Source: Zygaena filipendulae
Taxonomy: Eukaryota > Arthropoda > Insecta > Lepidoptera > Zygaenidae
Length of the DNA stretch: 64,000 nt
NCBI GenBank assembly: GCA_907165275.2
Contig: OU015673.1
Coordinates: 5,471,001 to 5,535,000, forward strand
Reading direction: 5' to 3'
Under the pieces are notes generated by a model. The model had not been told where the DNA came from and did no database searches. It was given only the letters and a program-made list of their open reading frames with translations. Position numbers and translations under genes: made by a program. Positions 23,801 through 33,009 of this stretch are shown in pieces. How positions within the stretch are numbered: the stretch's first letter is position 1; each line of letters starts with the position of its first letter.

Positions 23801-24040
23801 TTGATGGGATTATCGTTATCTAGAAAGATCCTAGCGAAGGTTGACACCATCCTCCGTAGCAAGGTACGAATAGTTTGATTAACTTACTCTGTCTTCTAGC
23901 TCGGCTGGAAACCTGGTTTGGAACTTCACTGCTGTTCCGTTAGAATAGTCCCTTTGTATGAACACTTTTATTCCTTGTTGAGTAGGAGTCTGCTGGCTTC
24001 CAGGCGTGTTAGGTCCTGACGGGATACGATTGTTTGCCAT
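20856..24040 (-). CDS. GOLGA7: Golgin subfamily A member 7 homologue (Erf4 family), three exons
   Basis: The exons, in coding order, are 24040-23888, 23253-23101 and 21038-20856, spliced at phase 0 with GTAAGT and GTATGC donors and ATAG and ACAG acceptors. They total 162 residues. Exon 1 carries the diagnostic [12 protein letters not shown] and [12 protein letters not shown]. Exon 2 has the cysteine cluster [11 protein letters not shown] (Cys76, 80, 83, 86) and ETHYEK. Exon 3 has [20 protein letters not shown] and [15 protein letters not shown]. In animals GOLGA7 is the palmitoylated Golgi partner of the DHHC9-type protein acyltransferase that palmitoylates Ras, equivalent to yeast Erf4. Length and domain span match the family; the N terminus is a little longer and rich in Pro and Gln. 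The start ATG has a good context (ACAATGGC). Intron 2 contains a dead piggyBac-like element and intron 1 a MITE. Confidence 0.95.
21232..22571 (+). mobile_element. Decayed piggyBac-like element in GOLGA7 intron 2
   Basis: The left end CCTTTAAGTAGTGACGTGG (21232) and the right end, read inverted, CCTTTGAGTACTGACGTGG (ending 22571) form terminal repeats. The right end is followed by TTAA (22572-22575), the piggyBac target; the left has TCAA, one change away. Subterminal blocks CACAGACGGC also face each other (about 21266 and 22508, inverted). The interior encodes broken transposase pieces. Confidence 0.7.
21537..22195 (+). pseudogene. piggyBac transposase remnant, internally deleted and frameshifted
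   Basis: The frame from about 21537 reads [15 protein letters not shown], a typical acidic and serine-rich N-terminal stretch, and stops near 21703. Another frame gives [13 protein letters not shown] and then [20 protein letters not shown], the C-terminal part of the catalytic region. A third frame near 22156-22204 gives [13 protein letters not shown], the end of the C-terminal Cys-rich finger. Most of the central DDD catalytic region is missing. It therefore cannot encode a working transposase. Confidence 0.7.
23496..23630. mobile_element. Small MITE in GOLGA7 intron 1
   Basis: The ends TGCTCCACCTGCGT and ACGCAGGTGGAGCA are inverted repeats about 135 bp apart, with further weaker pairing inside. 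Non-coding. Confidence 0.7.
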
Positions 24041-24777
24041 TGTATCTCACTGTTCACACAACACTTACAAAATACACGAATTAACATTTATTTGACACTG
24101 GACCCAGCATCAATTGTATCTTATTTATGAAAATTGAGAGTTGATACCGTTTGGGATCAAAAGGAAGGAGAAAATTACAATTTATTTATATTACAATCAT
24201 TCCACGAGAGCGAAGGCGAACAAATACATTGCAATGAAGTTGACGTCTCACGTCACTACTTACTGACAAACGTTGACAGATATAATTATTAAATTTAACG
24301 TCGCGATAATTTTGCCAATGTTACAATAATAATCAATAAACTAAAATGTCAAAGTTTTAAAAAGAAGACAGAGTGAGATTTACATTTTACACGAACTAAT
24401 TAGATTTTAGTATTTTTTTATTCTTCAATATTATAAAATTTGCGAAACTGAGTTTGTTTGTTTGTTACGCTTTCACGCCTTAACGGCTAAACCGATTATC
24501 ATGATTTTCATAAAAGTAGGTAGTCAAAGGTGCAGAAAAATACAAAAGGTACTTTTTATCCCGAGATTCCCGCGGGAACTCCGAAATAAATGCGGGAAAC
24601 TGCATTAAATTTCTACACATTGTCAGGGATACAGAAAGGATATAGGGGAAAACAGGTAGTAATTAATAAGAACGCTGAAAACTCGTGTAATTTCAGATTT
24701 CAGATTTAATTAATTAAATGAAATTGATAGTAACCCATGTTCAGAATAATATCTACATACCTAGGTTTTCATTTAAG
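24041..24777. other. 5' flank of GOLGA7 and an inverted interspersed element
   Basis: The first ~300 bp should contain the GOLGA7 promoter and 5' UTR; no TATA box is obvious. 24430-24615 is a minus-strand copy of the AGCTGTGCCCCGCGG family (TTTTTATCCCGAGATTCCCG, then GCGGGAACTCCG). Confidence 0.5.
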
Positions 24778-24783
24778 CTTATT

Positions 24784-25064
24784 TGGGAGTTGTTGAGTGG
24801 GTTCATACCAAATCAAAGTCTTACCGATCGATATATCACACGTATAATCAGTAATCAGTATATCAGTCTCATACTTAACTCCAGTTATAAAATAGGTACA
24901 ACTTAATAACTAATGCGATCGGGTGATTGAGAACACAAATTAACTAGACATAGCTTAAGAAGTTCTTTGGATAGTGTTATCCACAAATTAGCTAGACATG
25001 TGTCACCCGGCTCTCTGATCGCGGGCCGTAGTGTTGCCCACCGAGAGCTTGGCAATTCGCCACA
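24784..25064 (-). repeat. 3' LTR of the gypsy element
   Basis: 281 bp, TG...CA ends (plus strand TGGGAGTTGTTGAG to AATTCGCCACA). Same sequence as 30146-30426. Confidence 0.95.
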
Positions 25065-25074
25065 CCACCCCCCT
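25065..25074 (-). other. Polypurine tract
   Basis: On the minus strand AGGGGGGTGG lies directly against the 3' LTR start TGTGGCGAATTG. This is the expected plus-strand DNA priming site. Confidence 0.85.
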
Positions 25075-25130
25075 ACGGAGAAAAAGAACCGCAGGTGAGA
25101 AAGAAAAAAGAAATAAAAATAAAAGGGCAA

Positions 25131-28100
25131 TTATAAGTCAAAGATTTGTTTAAATCTAACTCTGCGCCCCGATCTGGTCACCGGTGGCGCGGCTGGCGCA
25201 AGTGAGGCGGGAGGCGTGTGTTTAGCTGGAGTAGGAGCCAGTGGGACCGTGGGCGTCGTCCCTGACTCGGGACTCCTCGCTGGTTTCGGAGGAGCGGCTG
25301 TTCTGGAAGGAACTGCAGAGAAGGGTGTCAGCGGATATTCCAGGTAAGCAGGTTTCACCCTATCTAGGCTGACTTCAACCTCCTTACCTTTGATGTCTAA
25401 ACGGATCGTCTTGTCTCTCCGAGAGATCACTCGATATGGACCTGTGTAGGGAGTCGAAAGTGCGCGACGGACGGAGTCATCGCGAAGAAAAACATGCGTT
25501 GCGATGGGGAGTTCCTTGTAGATGAAAGTAGGCGTACCAGCGTTACCGATGTGTCGCGAAGCCGGGACTGGTCGCACGTCAGACATGCGTTGACGTAGCT
25601 GAGTGACTAAATCAGACGGGTCGTCAGTCTGGCTGGAAGCTTCTGGAACAAGGAATTCACCGGGGAGGCGAAGGGGCTCACCGTAAAGTATTTCAGCGCA
25701 AGACGCTCTTAGGTCTTCCTTGACCGCCGAGCGCATGCCGAGGAGCACTATGGGTAGAGCCTGCATCCACGAAGATTCATGGCACATTATGGCTGCCTTC
25801 AGTTGACGATGCAGTCGCTCTACCATTCCGTTCGCGCATGGGTGGTAGCTGGTTGTGCGCGTCTTTTTAGTACCACAAAGTTTTGTGAGGCGACTAAAGA
25901 GGTCGGACTCAAATTGCCTGCCCTGGTCGGTTGTGACAAGCAGGGGGACACCGAAGCGGGAAATCCAACCGGACACAAATGTGGTTGCAACTTCCAGCGC
26001 TGTAATGGTTCTTAAAGGCCACACCTCTGGCCATCGACTGAAACGATCGATTGCCGTTAAGCAGTAGGTGTATCCTTCGATGGTGGGAGGTAGGGGGCCT
26101 ATGATGTCCAAATGGACGTGGCGGAATCTGGCCGTTGGGGTGTTGAAACTTCCTAAAGGCGTTTTTACGTGCCTAGACACCTTCGACCTTTGGCAGGGAA
26201 TGCAGGTGCGTGCCCAGGCATGTATGTCTTTGTTCATAGACGGCCACACATAGCGGTCAGCCACCAAGCGTGCGGTTGCCCGCGCGCCAGGGTGACTGAG
26301 TCCATGCAGTTGTTCAAAAACGCTTCTGCGGAAGCTGAGTGGCAGAAATGGCCGTTGTTTGCCGGTCGACGTGTCGCATACAACAGTAAATTCAGTACCT
26401 GGAACAGGTATGCTCTCCAGCTTCAGGGAAGAACCACCGTTCTTAATGAGCTCCTGGATGTACTCGTCCGCCTGCTGGGCTGCTGCTAGCTCTCTGAGGT
26501 CGCCAGTTAAAAGTGAGACGGCATCGACACGAGACAAGGCGTCGGCGACCACGTTGTCGGTACCTCTTACGTACACAACGTCAGTCGTGAACTGTGAAAT
26601 AAACGAGAGTTGATTTAGCTGAGCAGGAGGAAGTTTCTCACGCCGCTGGGAGAATGCGTACACGAGGGGCTTATGGTCCGTGTAAATAGTCGCGTGTTGC
26701 ACTTCTAGTATGTGTCGGAAATGCTGTACAGCCTCGTATACTCCCAATAGTTCCCTGTAGTAGGCAGGCCAGGTGCTCTGGCGAGGTGTTAGCTTCTTGC
26801 TGAAAAAGGCTAGGGGCTCCCACTGATCGTTCACCATCTGCTGAAGGGCCGCTCCAACATGCGTGCTGGAAGCGTCTGTGAATAGACCGAGTTTAGCTGT
26901 ACTGTCGGGATGAGCCAAAGTTGTTACAAGCGACAAACTTTTCTTGCAGGCCTCGAACTTCTCCAAGAGTTCGGGGGTCCAAAGAAATGGCTTGGATCCC
27001 TTGCCATTCATTTTCGTCAGGGCGTCCACAAGTGCAGCTTGGTGAGATGCCGCTGCAGGTAAGAAACGGCGGTAATAATTAATCATTCCGAGAAATCTAC
27101 GCATGGCTTGGACTGTTTTCGGCGCAGGGAAATCGAGGAGGGCCTTAATGCGGTCCTCAGGCGGTCGCGTGCCATGAGCATTGATGCGATAACCCAGAAA
27201 AGTTACCTCCTGTGCTCCGAAAACACATTTAGATGGATTGATCACCATGCCAAACTCTCGCAGTTTCTCGAAGAGGATTCTCAGGTGCTCCTCATGCTCG
27301 GAGGGGGAGCGAGAAAACACTAAAATGTCATCAACATAGGGATAACAAAAGTCCAAACCACGTACCATACCATCAACAAATCGTTGGAAGGTTTGGCCCG
27401 CGTTCCGTAACCCAAACGACATATAAGGGAATTCAAAGAGCCCAAACGGTGTTATGATGGCAGTTTTGCAAATATCGTCTGCGTGCACGGGAATCTGTTG
27501 GTAAGCTTTTACAAGGTCAACCGTAGAGAAAATAGACGAGCCAGCCAAGTTTTGATTGAAATCCCCTATGTGTCTAACGGGATAGCGGTCCGGGACCGTG
27601 CGTGCGTTTAAGGCGCGGTAGTCACCACATGGACGCCAAGAAGCATCCTTCTTGGGAGTCATATGCAGCGGTGACGACCACGGGCTTTTAGATGGTCGTG
27701 CAGTACCTGACGACATCATTTCGGCGAATTCCTTTTGGGCGGCTTTCAGTTTCTGAGGTGCGAGGCGGCGAGGGCGGGCAGCGACAGGGGGGCCATCAGT
27801 CGTGATGATCCGGTGTACGGTGTTATGCTTCACCTCTCGTGGCACTCCAGGCGGCCGAGTGATATCTGGGAAGTCTGCCAAGATTTTTAGGTAAGTTGGG
27901 TCGTAACCTGTGTCCATCACTGCTCTGACGCTGGTTTGATCAACTATGGCAACATTACCATGGCTTGATAGACCTGTTTTAGCGTCGACAAGGCGTCTAT
28001 TGGTGCAGTCAGGGAGCAGGTGATAGTGAGACAGGAAATCAGACCCGATTATTGCGACGCTGACATCGGCGATGACGAATGACCACTTAAAGTCGCGGCG

Positions 28101-28331
28101 CAGTCCCAGATTTAACGTCAAGGTTAAAAGGCCATACGTTTTTATTGTGCTCCCATTGGCAGCCCTGAGGTCGTAGTCTGCAACATCAAGTTTGCCTCGG
28201 ATGGCAGATTTTGGGTAGCAACAGATGTCAGATCCGGTATCGATTAGGAATCGACGCTTACTGTTAACGTCAGTAACAAATAAACGGCGACTTACCGGGT
28301 TCTGTAGGGGACAGTCAGCAGTCGCCATCAC
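25131..28331 (-). CDS. pol: Gypsy Pol polyprotein (protease, RT, RNase H, integrase)
   Basis: The frame gives 1066 residues, with GTG at 28331-28329 followed at once by ATG at 28328, the more likely start. Domains in order: aspartic protease with Asp-Thr-Gly at 31-33 and a second conserved IIGSDFL near 93-99; reverse transcriptase at about 190-390 with YVDD at 332-335; RNase H at about 480-600 with FTDAS (Asp486); integrase zinc finger H-H-C-C at about 680-722; integrase core with Asp742, Asp802 and Glu838, the classic D-x35-E spacing; and a C-terminal GPY-type module near 970-1005. No stop or frameshift interrupts it. It overlaps the end of gag in a different frame. The last ~65 residues are Pro-rich. 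Confidence 0.96.
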   Translation of the reverse strand: MMATADCPLQNPVSRRLFVTDVNSKRRFLIDTGSDICCYPKSAIRGKLDVADYDLRAANGSTIKTYGLLTLTLNLGLRRDFKWSFVIADVSVAIIGSDFLSHYHLLPDCTNRRLVDAKTGLSSHGNVAIVDQTSVRAVMDTGYDPTYLKILADFPDITRPPGVPREVKHNTVHRIITTDGPPVAARPRRLAPQKLKAAQKEFAEMMSSGTARPSKSPWSSPLHMTPKKDASWRPCGDYRALNARTVPDRYPVRHIGDFNQNLAGSSIFSTVDLVKAYQQIPVHADDICKTAIITPFGLFEFPYMSFGLRNAGQTFQRFVDGMVRGLDFCYPYVDDILVFSRSPSEHEEHLRILFEKLREFGMVINPSKCVFGAQEVTFLGYRINAHGTRPPEDRIKALLDFPAPKTVQAMRRFLGMINYYRRFLPAAASHQAALVDALTKMNGKGSKPFLWTPELLEKFEACKKSLSLVTTLAHPDSTAKLGLFTDASSTHVGAALQQMVNDQWEPLAFFSKKLTPRQSTWPAYYRELLGVYEAVQHFRHILEVQHATIYTDHKPLVYAFSQRREKLPPAQLNQLSFISQFTTDVVYVRGTDNVVADALSRVDAVSLLTGDLRELAAAQQADEYIQELIKNGGSSLKLESIPVPGTEFTVVCDTSTGKQRPFLPLSFRRSVFEQLHGLSHPGARATARLVADRYVWPSMNKDIHAWARTCIPCQRSKVSRHVKTPLGSFNTPTARFRHVHLDIIGPLPPTIEGYTYCLTAIDRFSRWPEVWPLRTITALEVATTFVSGWISRFGVPLLVTTDQGRQFESDLFSRLTKLCGTKKTRTTSYHPCANGMVERLHRQLKAAIMCHESSWMQALPIVLLGMRSAVKEDLRASCAEILYGEPLRLPGEFLVPEASSQTDDPSDLVTQLRQRMSDVRPVPASRHIGNAGTPTFIYKELPIATHVFLRDDSVRRALSTPYTGPYRVISRRDKTIRLDIKGKEVEVSLDRVKPAYLEYPLTPFSAVPSRTAAPPKPARSPESGTTPTVPLAPTPAKHTPPASLAPAAPPVTRSGRRVRFKQIFDL

Positions 28332-29140
28332 TGACTGTCTTGCGAGTTTTCCGCTGGCTTCCAGCTGCAGGGTTTTGTGCAGCGGTTAGCGTTTGATTTG
28401 AATCTGCTATGGTACCAGCAGAGGTTTGAAGTTTGACGGTCTCTAGATTTGGATCGCGACCGAGAGTTGCTTCTATTGCTGCGGTGTGGACCGCGGCCGC
28501 TGCTCATTGCTGCCACTTGTTCCGCCAGTTGATCTAATCTGCGACTGATGGCCTGCAGGGGGTCATCTGGAACAGATGTGCTAGCAGCAAGAACAGAATG
28601 GGTAGATGGTGATACCTCCACAATGCGGTCTGCTAACTCGGCAACCTTTGTTAATGACAGGTCAGCCTGGGCAGCAAGGATGACTTGAACCTGCTGATGA
28701 AGACGCCTCAGCCAGAGTTGACGGAGGATGGACTCATCTTGAAGACTGGAACCAGCAAGCGAGCGGAGGTGGCGCAAGAACTGCGATGGCTTACGCTCGC
28801 CCAGCTCTACATCACCCAACAGCTGATTAACACGCTTTTCTTCTGAAACAGACAATCTACGGACAAGTTCGGATTTCAAGAAATTATATTTATTGTCTTT
28901 TGGAGGGTCAAAAAGGATGTCCTCGATGTCGGCTGCTACCCGCTCAGGAAGGGCGGTTAACACGTGGCAGTATTTAGTGTTGTCAGTTTTGATACCTGAA
29001 ATTTCAAAATTTGCCTCCGCTTGCGCAAACCAAGCCACCACGCGACCAGGCCAGAAAGGTGGAAGCTTTAATGCAATGTGCGAAACCTGAGGGCTCCGAT
29101 CCTCAGTAGGGGTTGGTGTTTTACTATCGCTATCAGGCAT
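28328..29140 (-). CDS. gag: Gypsy Gag protein with C-H-C-C motif
   Basis: 270 residues, ATG at 29140. The N-terminal half begins with [20 protein letters not shown] (about residues 24-43), the signature of a Gag capsid family common in arthropod gypsy elements. The middle has [19 protein letters not shown]. An Arg/Ser-rich basic stretch (about 218-236) precedes a zinc-binding-like motif Cys241-x2-His244-x9-Cys254-x3-Cys258. Conventional Gag knuckles are C-C-H-C; the C-H-C-C order is characteristic of CsRn1-type elements. The stop codon TGA (28330-28328) overlaps the pol ATG. Confidence 0.92.
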   Translation of the reverse strand: MPDSDSKTPTPTEDRSPQVSHIALKLPPFWPGRVVAWFAQAEANFEISGIKTDNTKYCHVLTALPERVAADIEDILFDPPKDNKYNFLKSELVRRLSVSEEKRVNQLLGDVELGERKPSQFLRHLRSLAGSSLQDESILRQLWLRRLHQQVQVILAAQADLSLTKVAELADRIVEVSPSTHSVLAASTSVPDDPLQAISRRLDQLAEQVAAMSSGRGPHRSNRSNSRSRSKSRDRQTSNLCWYHSRFKSNANRCTKPCSWKPAENSQDSQ

Positions 29141-30123
29141 GTTGAATTATATTATGATAAGGCTAAGTAAAATGCAAAATAATAAGAATTAACCGTAAGT
29201 AAGATAAACCAACATTCACAGAGTAACACTATAGTAGCAAGACATACAGAAAACAAAATTATAATAATATGGTACAGTTGTTTGCAATACTAGTACCTTA
29301 ATGATAGCACAAGCTTTAGTTGGTGCATGCGGTTAAATGGTAAACAAAACAAAAAAAAATAATAATTAAAAACCTATAGTTAAATTATTTAGCACCAGAC
29401 CAATCATTTAGACCACAATTAATCCTATGCATAGCTTAAAATAACAAAGTTTTAGTAATTATTGGAATTAATAAGTTTGTTATACAGTACAAATTATGCT
29501 ATGCCCTGTATGTCTAAAATTGTTAGGTTACAAAGAGAAAATAAGTATAAGTTATGAAATACATCTATCTTACCAGGCAATCACACATATTAGCAATACC
29601 ATGAGCAGTTGCCAAAAACCTTAGCACATACAACGATGACACAAAACAAGTTATAATGAAAAACAGATACCAGGGGCAAACACTTAGTATGATCGCAGTT
29701 ATTTGCATGCACTGAAGAAGTCCAGGACTGTTGATGTATAAATAGGTTCTAGTATTTAGTATAGGCACAGTCAACAGTTTTTGTTACTTGCGGTAGGTAG
29801 TCCAAAACCGTTCATAAAGATAACTTCTCAGTAGGATAGGAGTCAGGAACTTCACTTATTTCTCTGACAAACAATGCTTGCGTGTAATTTCAACTTTGTT
29901 GAGATGTGATGTATGTGCAGGAGCATTTGTAGATAACCGTTGCAGTGGGAGTTTTCATGCACTCAGGTCTAAACTCTAATGCACCGTCATCGTGATAGTA
30001 GGTATCTTGCGTCATACCATGGTGTTGAATTGTCGATTTGTTTTGCAGCCGATCCAATTAATTATTTGTAGGGGATATGCTTGAAGAAGGTCAGTTTTCC
30101 ATTTTAAAAACGTGCGCGTTCAT

Positions 30124-30141
30124 ATCACGTCGGGGTCACCA
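30124..30141 (-). other. Primer-binding site for tRNA-Trp
   Basis: The minus strand reads TGGTGACCCCGACGTGAT, four bases after the 5' LTR. It is complementary to the 3' end of insect tRNA-Trp(CCA) including the added CCA. Similarity continues past the 18 exact bases with single mismatches (30123, 30117). Confidence 0.85.
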
Positions 30142-30145
30142 GTTT

Positions 30146-30426
30146 TGGGAGTTGTTGAGTGGGTTCATACCAAATCAAAGTCTTACCGATCGATATATCA
30201 CACGTATAATCAGTAATCAGTATATCAGTCTCATACTTAACTCCAGTTATAAAATAGGTACAACTTAATAACTAATGCGATCGGGTGATTGAGAACACAA
30301 ATTAACTAGACATAGCTTAAGAAGTTCTTTGGATAGTGTTATCCACAAATTAGCTAGACATGTGTCACCCGGCTCTCTGATCGCGGGCCGTAGTGTTGCC
30401 CACCGAGAGCTTGGCAATTCGCCACA
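30146..30426 (-). repeat. 5' LTR of the gypsy element
   Basis: 281 bp, the same sequence as the other LTR. It should contain the element's promoter. The reading frames that start in flanking DNA and run into either LTR share the same C-terminal sequence only because of the LTR and are not genes. Confidence 0.95.
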
Positions 30427-30432
30427 CTTATT

Positions 30433-30872
30433 TAAGTCAAAATTTGCTATTTAGGTAAACTGTTAAAATACAAACTTCCTGCTATTATGAAAAGTAGTGC
30501 TGAGTAAAGTAATATTAAAGAATACCTACTTACCTAGGTAAACAGTGAAATTCAGCCAAGTAGGTAAACAGTTGTAATTTATTTTAGTAAACAAAAGAAC
30601 AATGACAGGATTTGAATATTGCAACATCTAAGTTGTGAGGTAAGAGTTAATCATTCGGTATATGCTAAGTACTTACGTGGCTGCTTAGGCAGATGTTGTT
30701 AGTTTTCAAAATTACATTTTTCAAAAAAAAAAGTAAAATCTTCATTTTTAAACACAAAGTTTTCGAGAAATAGGTATAGCTAAATAAAAATAGCAATGAG
30801 CACAATAAATAATTTATTAAAGTAAGTGTTTACTAAATTATAATATGATTATCCTTTTAGGTATAGATATAT
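30433..30872. other. No gene seen
   Basis: AT-rich sequence between the gypsy element and the inverted repeat; no exon or named repeat recognised. Confidence 0.5.
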
Positions 30873-31214
30873 AAAAACTGAAAAGCTAAAAATAAAATGC
30901 TAAAATTAACAAAATACCGATTTAATCCAAAAGACAAAAACACACGTAATATTATTATTGGTTTGTGCTACCACTGATCGGTTTGAATTCGGTGACAAGC
31001 CCCCTGGTGTCTGCCCACTTGGGTTGTCCTGCTCACGAAGAGCTGGTGGCGGGAGTCGACTTAGCCCATCTACCCCCTCCATATTTGGCTTGTCACCGAC
31101 TTCATACCGATCAGTGGTAGCACAAACCAATAATAATATTACGTGTGTTTTTGTCTTTTGGATTAAATCGGTATTTTGTTAATTTTAGCATTTTATTTTT
31201 AGCTTTTCAGTTTT
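30873..31214. repeat. Long inverted repeat, ~130-bp arms, ~85-bp loop
   Basis: The left arm (about 30873-31000: AAAACTGAAAAGC..., GATTTAATCCAAAAGAC, CTACCACTGATCGGT, GGTGACAAGCC) is mirrored by the right arm (about 31086-31214: GGCTTGTCACCGAC, ACCGATCAGTGGTAG, GTCTTTTGGATTAAATC, GCTTTTCAGTTTT), with only a few mismatches. As a consequence both strands have a 74-codon frame sharing the same first seven and last ~24 residues. No target duplication was found. A foldback element or an inverted duplication. Confidence 0.8.
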
Positions 31215-31476
31215 GTGTTTTTGGAAGTCGGTTTTAATTTTTTTGTTAAAAATTTTTGTTTATTTTTCGCTTTTAAGTGACTTAGTTGGTAATTTCTCTA
31301 AGTTACAATAGCCTAATGTCAACTGCTCATCACCTTTTACAAAATATTACTTTTCCCGACGCAGGGACGTTAATTGTTGAGGAGTTCTCCTAGTGCTTCA
31401 CCATCAGTTCCACTTCACCATATACATTGTGACGGGCATAAATTGTTTAGAAACCATATTAAAGTTAACGATTCAG

Positions 31477-32041
31477 AACCCGTGAAATACCTATTATTGA
31501 GTAGTTCCGATGACCATCTGTGGTCTTCATCATCAGTTCCACTTCTTCAAATTTTGCTTTCCAAAAGCAAATAAACGATTTACTATAAAAAATACAAAAA
31601 TCGCTATAGGTGTACCTATAATTTTTGAAGAGTTCCCTCGATTACTCCAAGATTCCATCATCAGATCTCAATTTGGTGACAATGGAATCGATTTGGGAGT
31701 ATCCCCTTTCAAACAAAAAAACAATTTTTGAAATCGCTCCAATCGGAACCCATGAAATAGGTATTATTGTTAAGTAGTTCTGATGACCATCCGTGGTCTT
31801 CATCATCAGTTCCACTTCTTCAAATTTTGCTTTTCATCGGCAAATGAACGATTTACTATAAAAAATACCCAAATCGCTATAGGTGTGCCTATAATTTTTG
31901 AAGAGTTCCCTCGATTTCTCCAAGATCCCATCATCAGATCCCGACTTGGTGCCAATGGGACCTAATTGGGAGTAAACCCTTTCAAACAAAAAAAGAATTT
32001 TCCAAATCGGTCCAACCGTCTTCGAGTAATCGGTGAACATA

Positions 32042-32079
<38 letters not shown>

Positions 32080-32123
32080 ATACATACAATCGAACATAGA
32101 ACCTCCTCCTTTTTGGAAGTCGG
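31477..32123 (+). repeat. Two tandem ~270-bp repeat units plus A-tract tail
   Basis: Unit 1 starts at about 31477 (GAACCCGTGAAATACC) and unit 2 at about 31746 (GAACCCATGAAATAGG). Both contain GGTCTTCATCATCAGTTCCA and GAAGAGTTCCCTCGATT. A run of A's (about 32042-32079) and the block CCTCCTTTTTGGAAGTCGG follow. The same pair occurs inverted at 45113-45740. The A-rich tail suggests retroposition, but no protein domain is visible. Confidence 0.7.
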
Positions 32124-32474
32124 TTAAAAATAATTACTTATTTTATAGGAAGCTTCAGTGATCCTGAGTGACTTAGGGTACTCTTTATCCCGAAGTTCCC
32201 GCGGGAACTCTGAAATTTGTGAGTTTTTGAGGTTGTGGGGGTAATCTGTGGTTCTCCTAAAAGATTTTGAAAATTCTTTTACATATAGAAAGCTACAGTA
32301 TTAGTAGGATTATCTGTGAGAGTACATTACCTACCGACTCTATAGTAATAGAATCGTTGAATAAACTCATTAGGTATCGTTAATTCTAAATGGGCGTTAC
32401 ATATTTATTTTCTCTGTTTCGTTGTGAGAGATGCTGCATGCTAACGACATAAGAGCTTTTTATTTTTATTTAAT

Positions 32475-32806
32475 AATAGGCTATTTTCTTGGGTAAAAAA
32501 ATCAAAATTCTATTTAGTCCGTCAGTTAGATAATAAAAAAATAAAAGACACGTATTTTTTGCTTTTTTGAAATAATGGAAATATGCATAGATAAAGCGCA
32601 TTAAAGTTTAGGGTGGGGGACTCGTGATGTCACAGCTCGCTATAACGTGCGAACAAACTGTAGCGAGGCGTGACGTCATGTGAAATTTCGACTTGATATA
32701 TCTCCGTTATTTTTTGGTTACATAAAAAATAAAAAAATACGTGTCCAATATTTTTTAATAATCTACAATACGGACTAAAAAAGAAAATTTAGGAAACTAG
32801 CCTATT
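32475..32806. mobile_element. MITE, AATAGGCTA family, copy 1
   Basis: Left end AATAGGCTATTTTC, right end GAAACTAGCCTATT (inverted). The interior shares TTAGTCCGTC, ATTAAAGTTTAGGGTGGGG and TACGTGTCCAATATTTTTTA with copies at 34629 and 55281. Confidence 0.75.
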
Positions 32807-33009
32807 GCGTTTACCATGCTGTGCCTACATGTCTGTCATGGTAACAGTTTAGCTCTACAACTTTGTATTATAATTTTAGTCAATATTCCGATTGTTACCT
32901 GTTTTGTGAGCCCAATAAATAAATAAATAAATAAATAAATCACTTAGAATAACTAGGTACCTATTTTATTTTAAACTGAAAGTAAAATTAACTGTTGTGG
33001 TACATGCAG

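Larger units (their letters stand above)
24784..30426 (-). mobile_element. Complete Ty3/gypsy retrotransposon, CsRn1 type
   Basis: A 5643-bp insertion bounded by two 281-bp LTRs that I find identical on reading. It is flanked by the direct repeat CTTATT at 24778-24783 and 30427-30432. On the minus strand the order is 5' LTR, primer-binding site, ~1-kb leader, gag, pol, polypurine tract, 3' LTR. A tRNA-Trp primer site and a C-H-C-C Gag motif are the two features I know for the CsRn1 clade (with Bombyx Kabuki). Identical LTRs and two unbroken reading frames point to a very recent, possibly active copy. Confidence 0.95.

Noticed and set aside
24718..24906. Plus-strand frame with the same C terminus as one at 30077-30268
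   Set aside because: The shared part is LTR sequence; both only read from flanking or internal DNA into an LTR.
25779..29090. Plus-strand frames across the gypsy gag/pol
   Set aside because: Antisense shadows of the minus-strand pol and gag.
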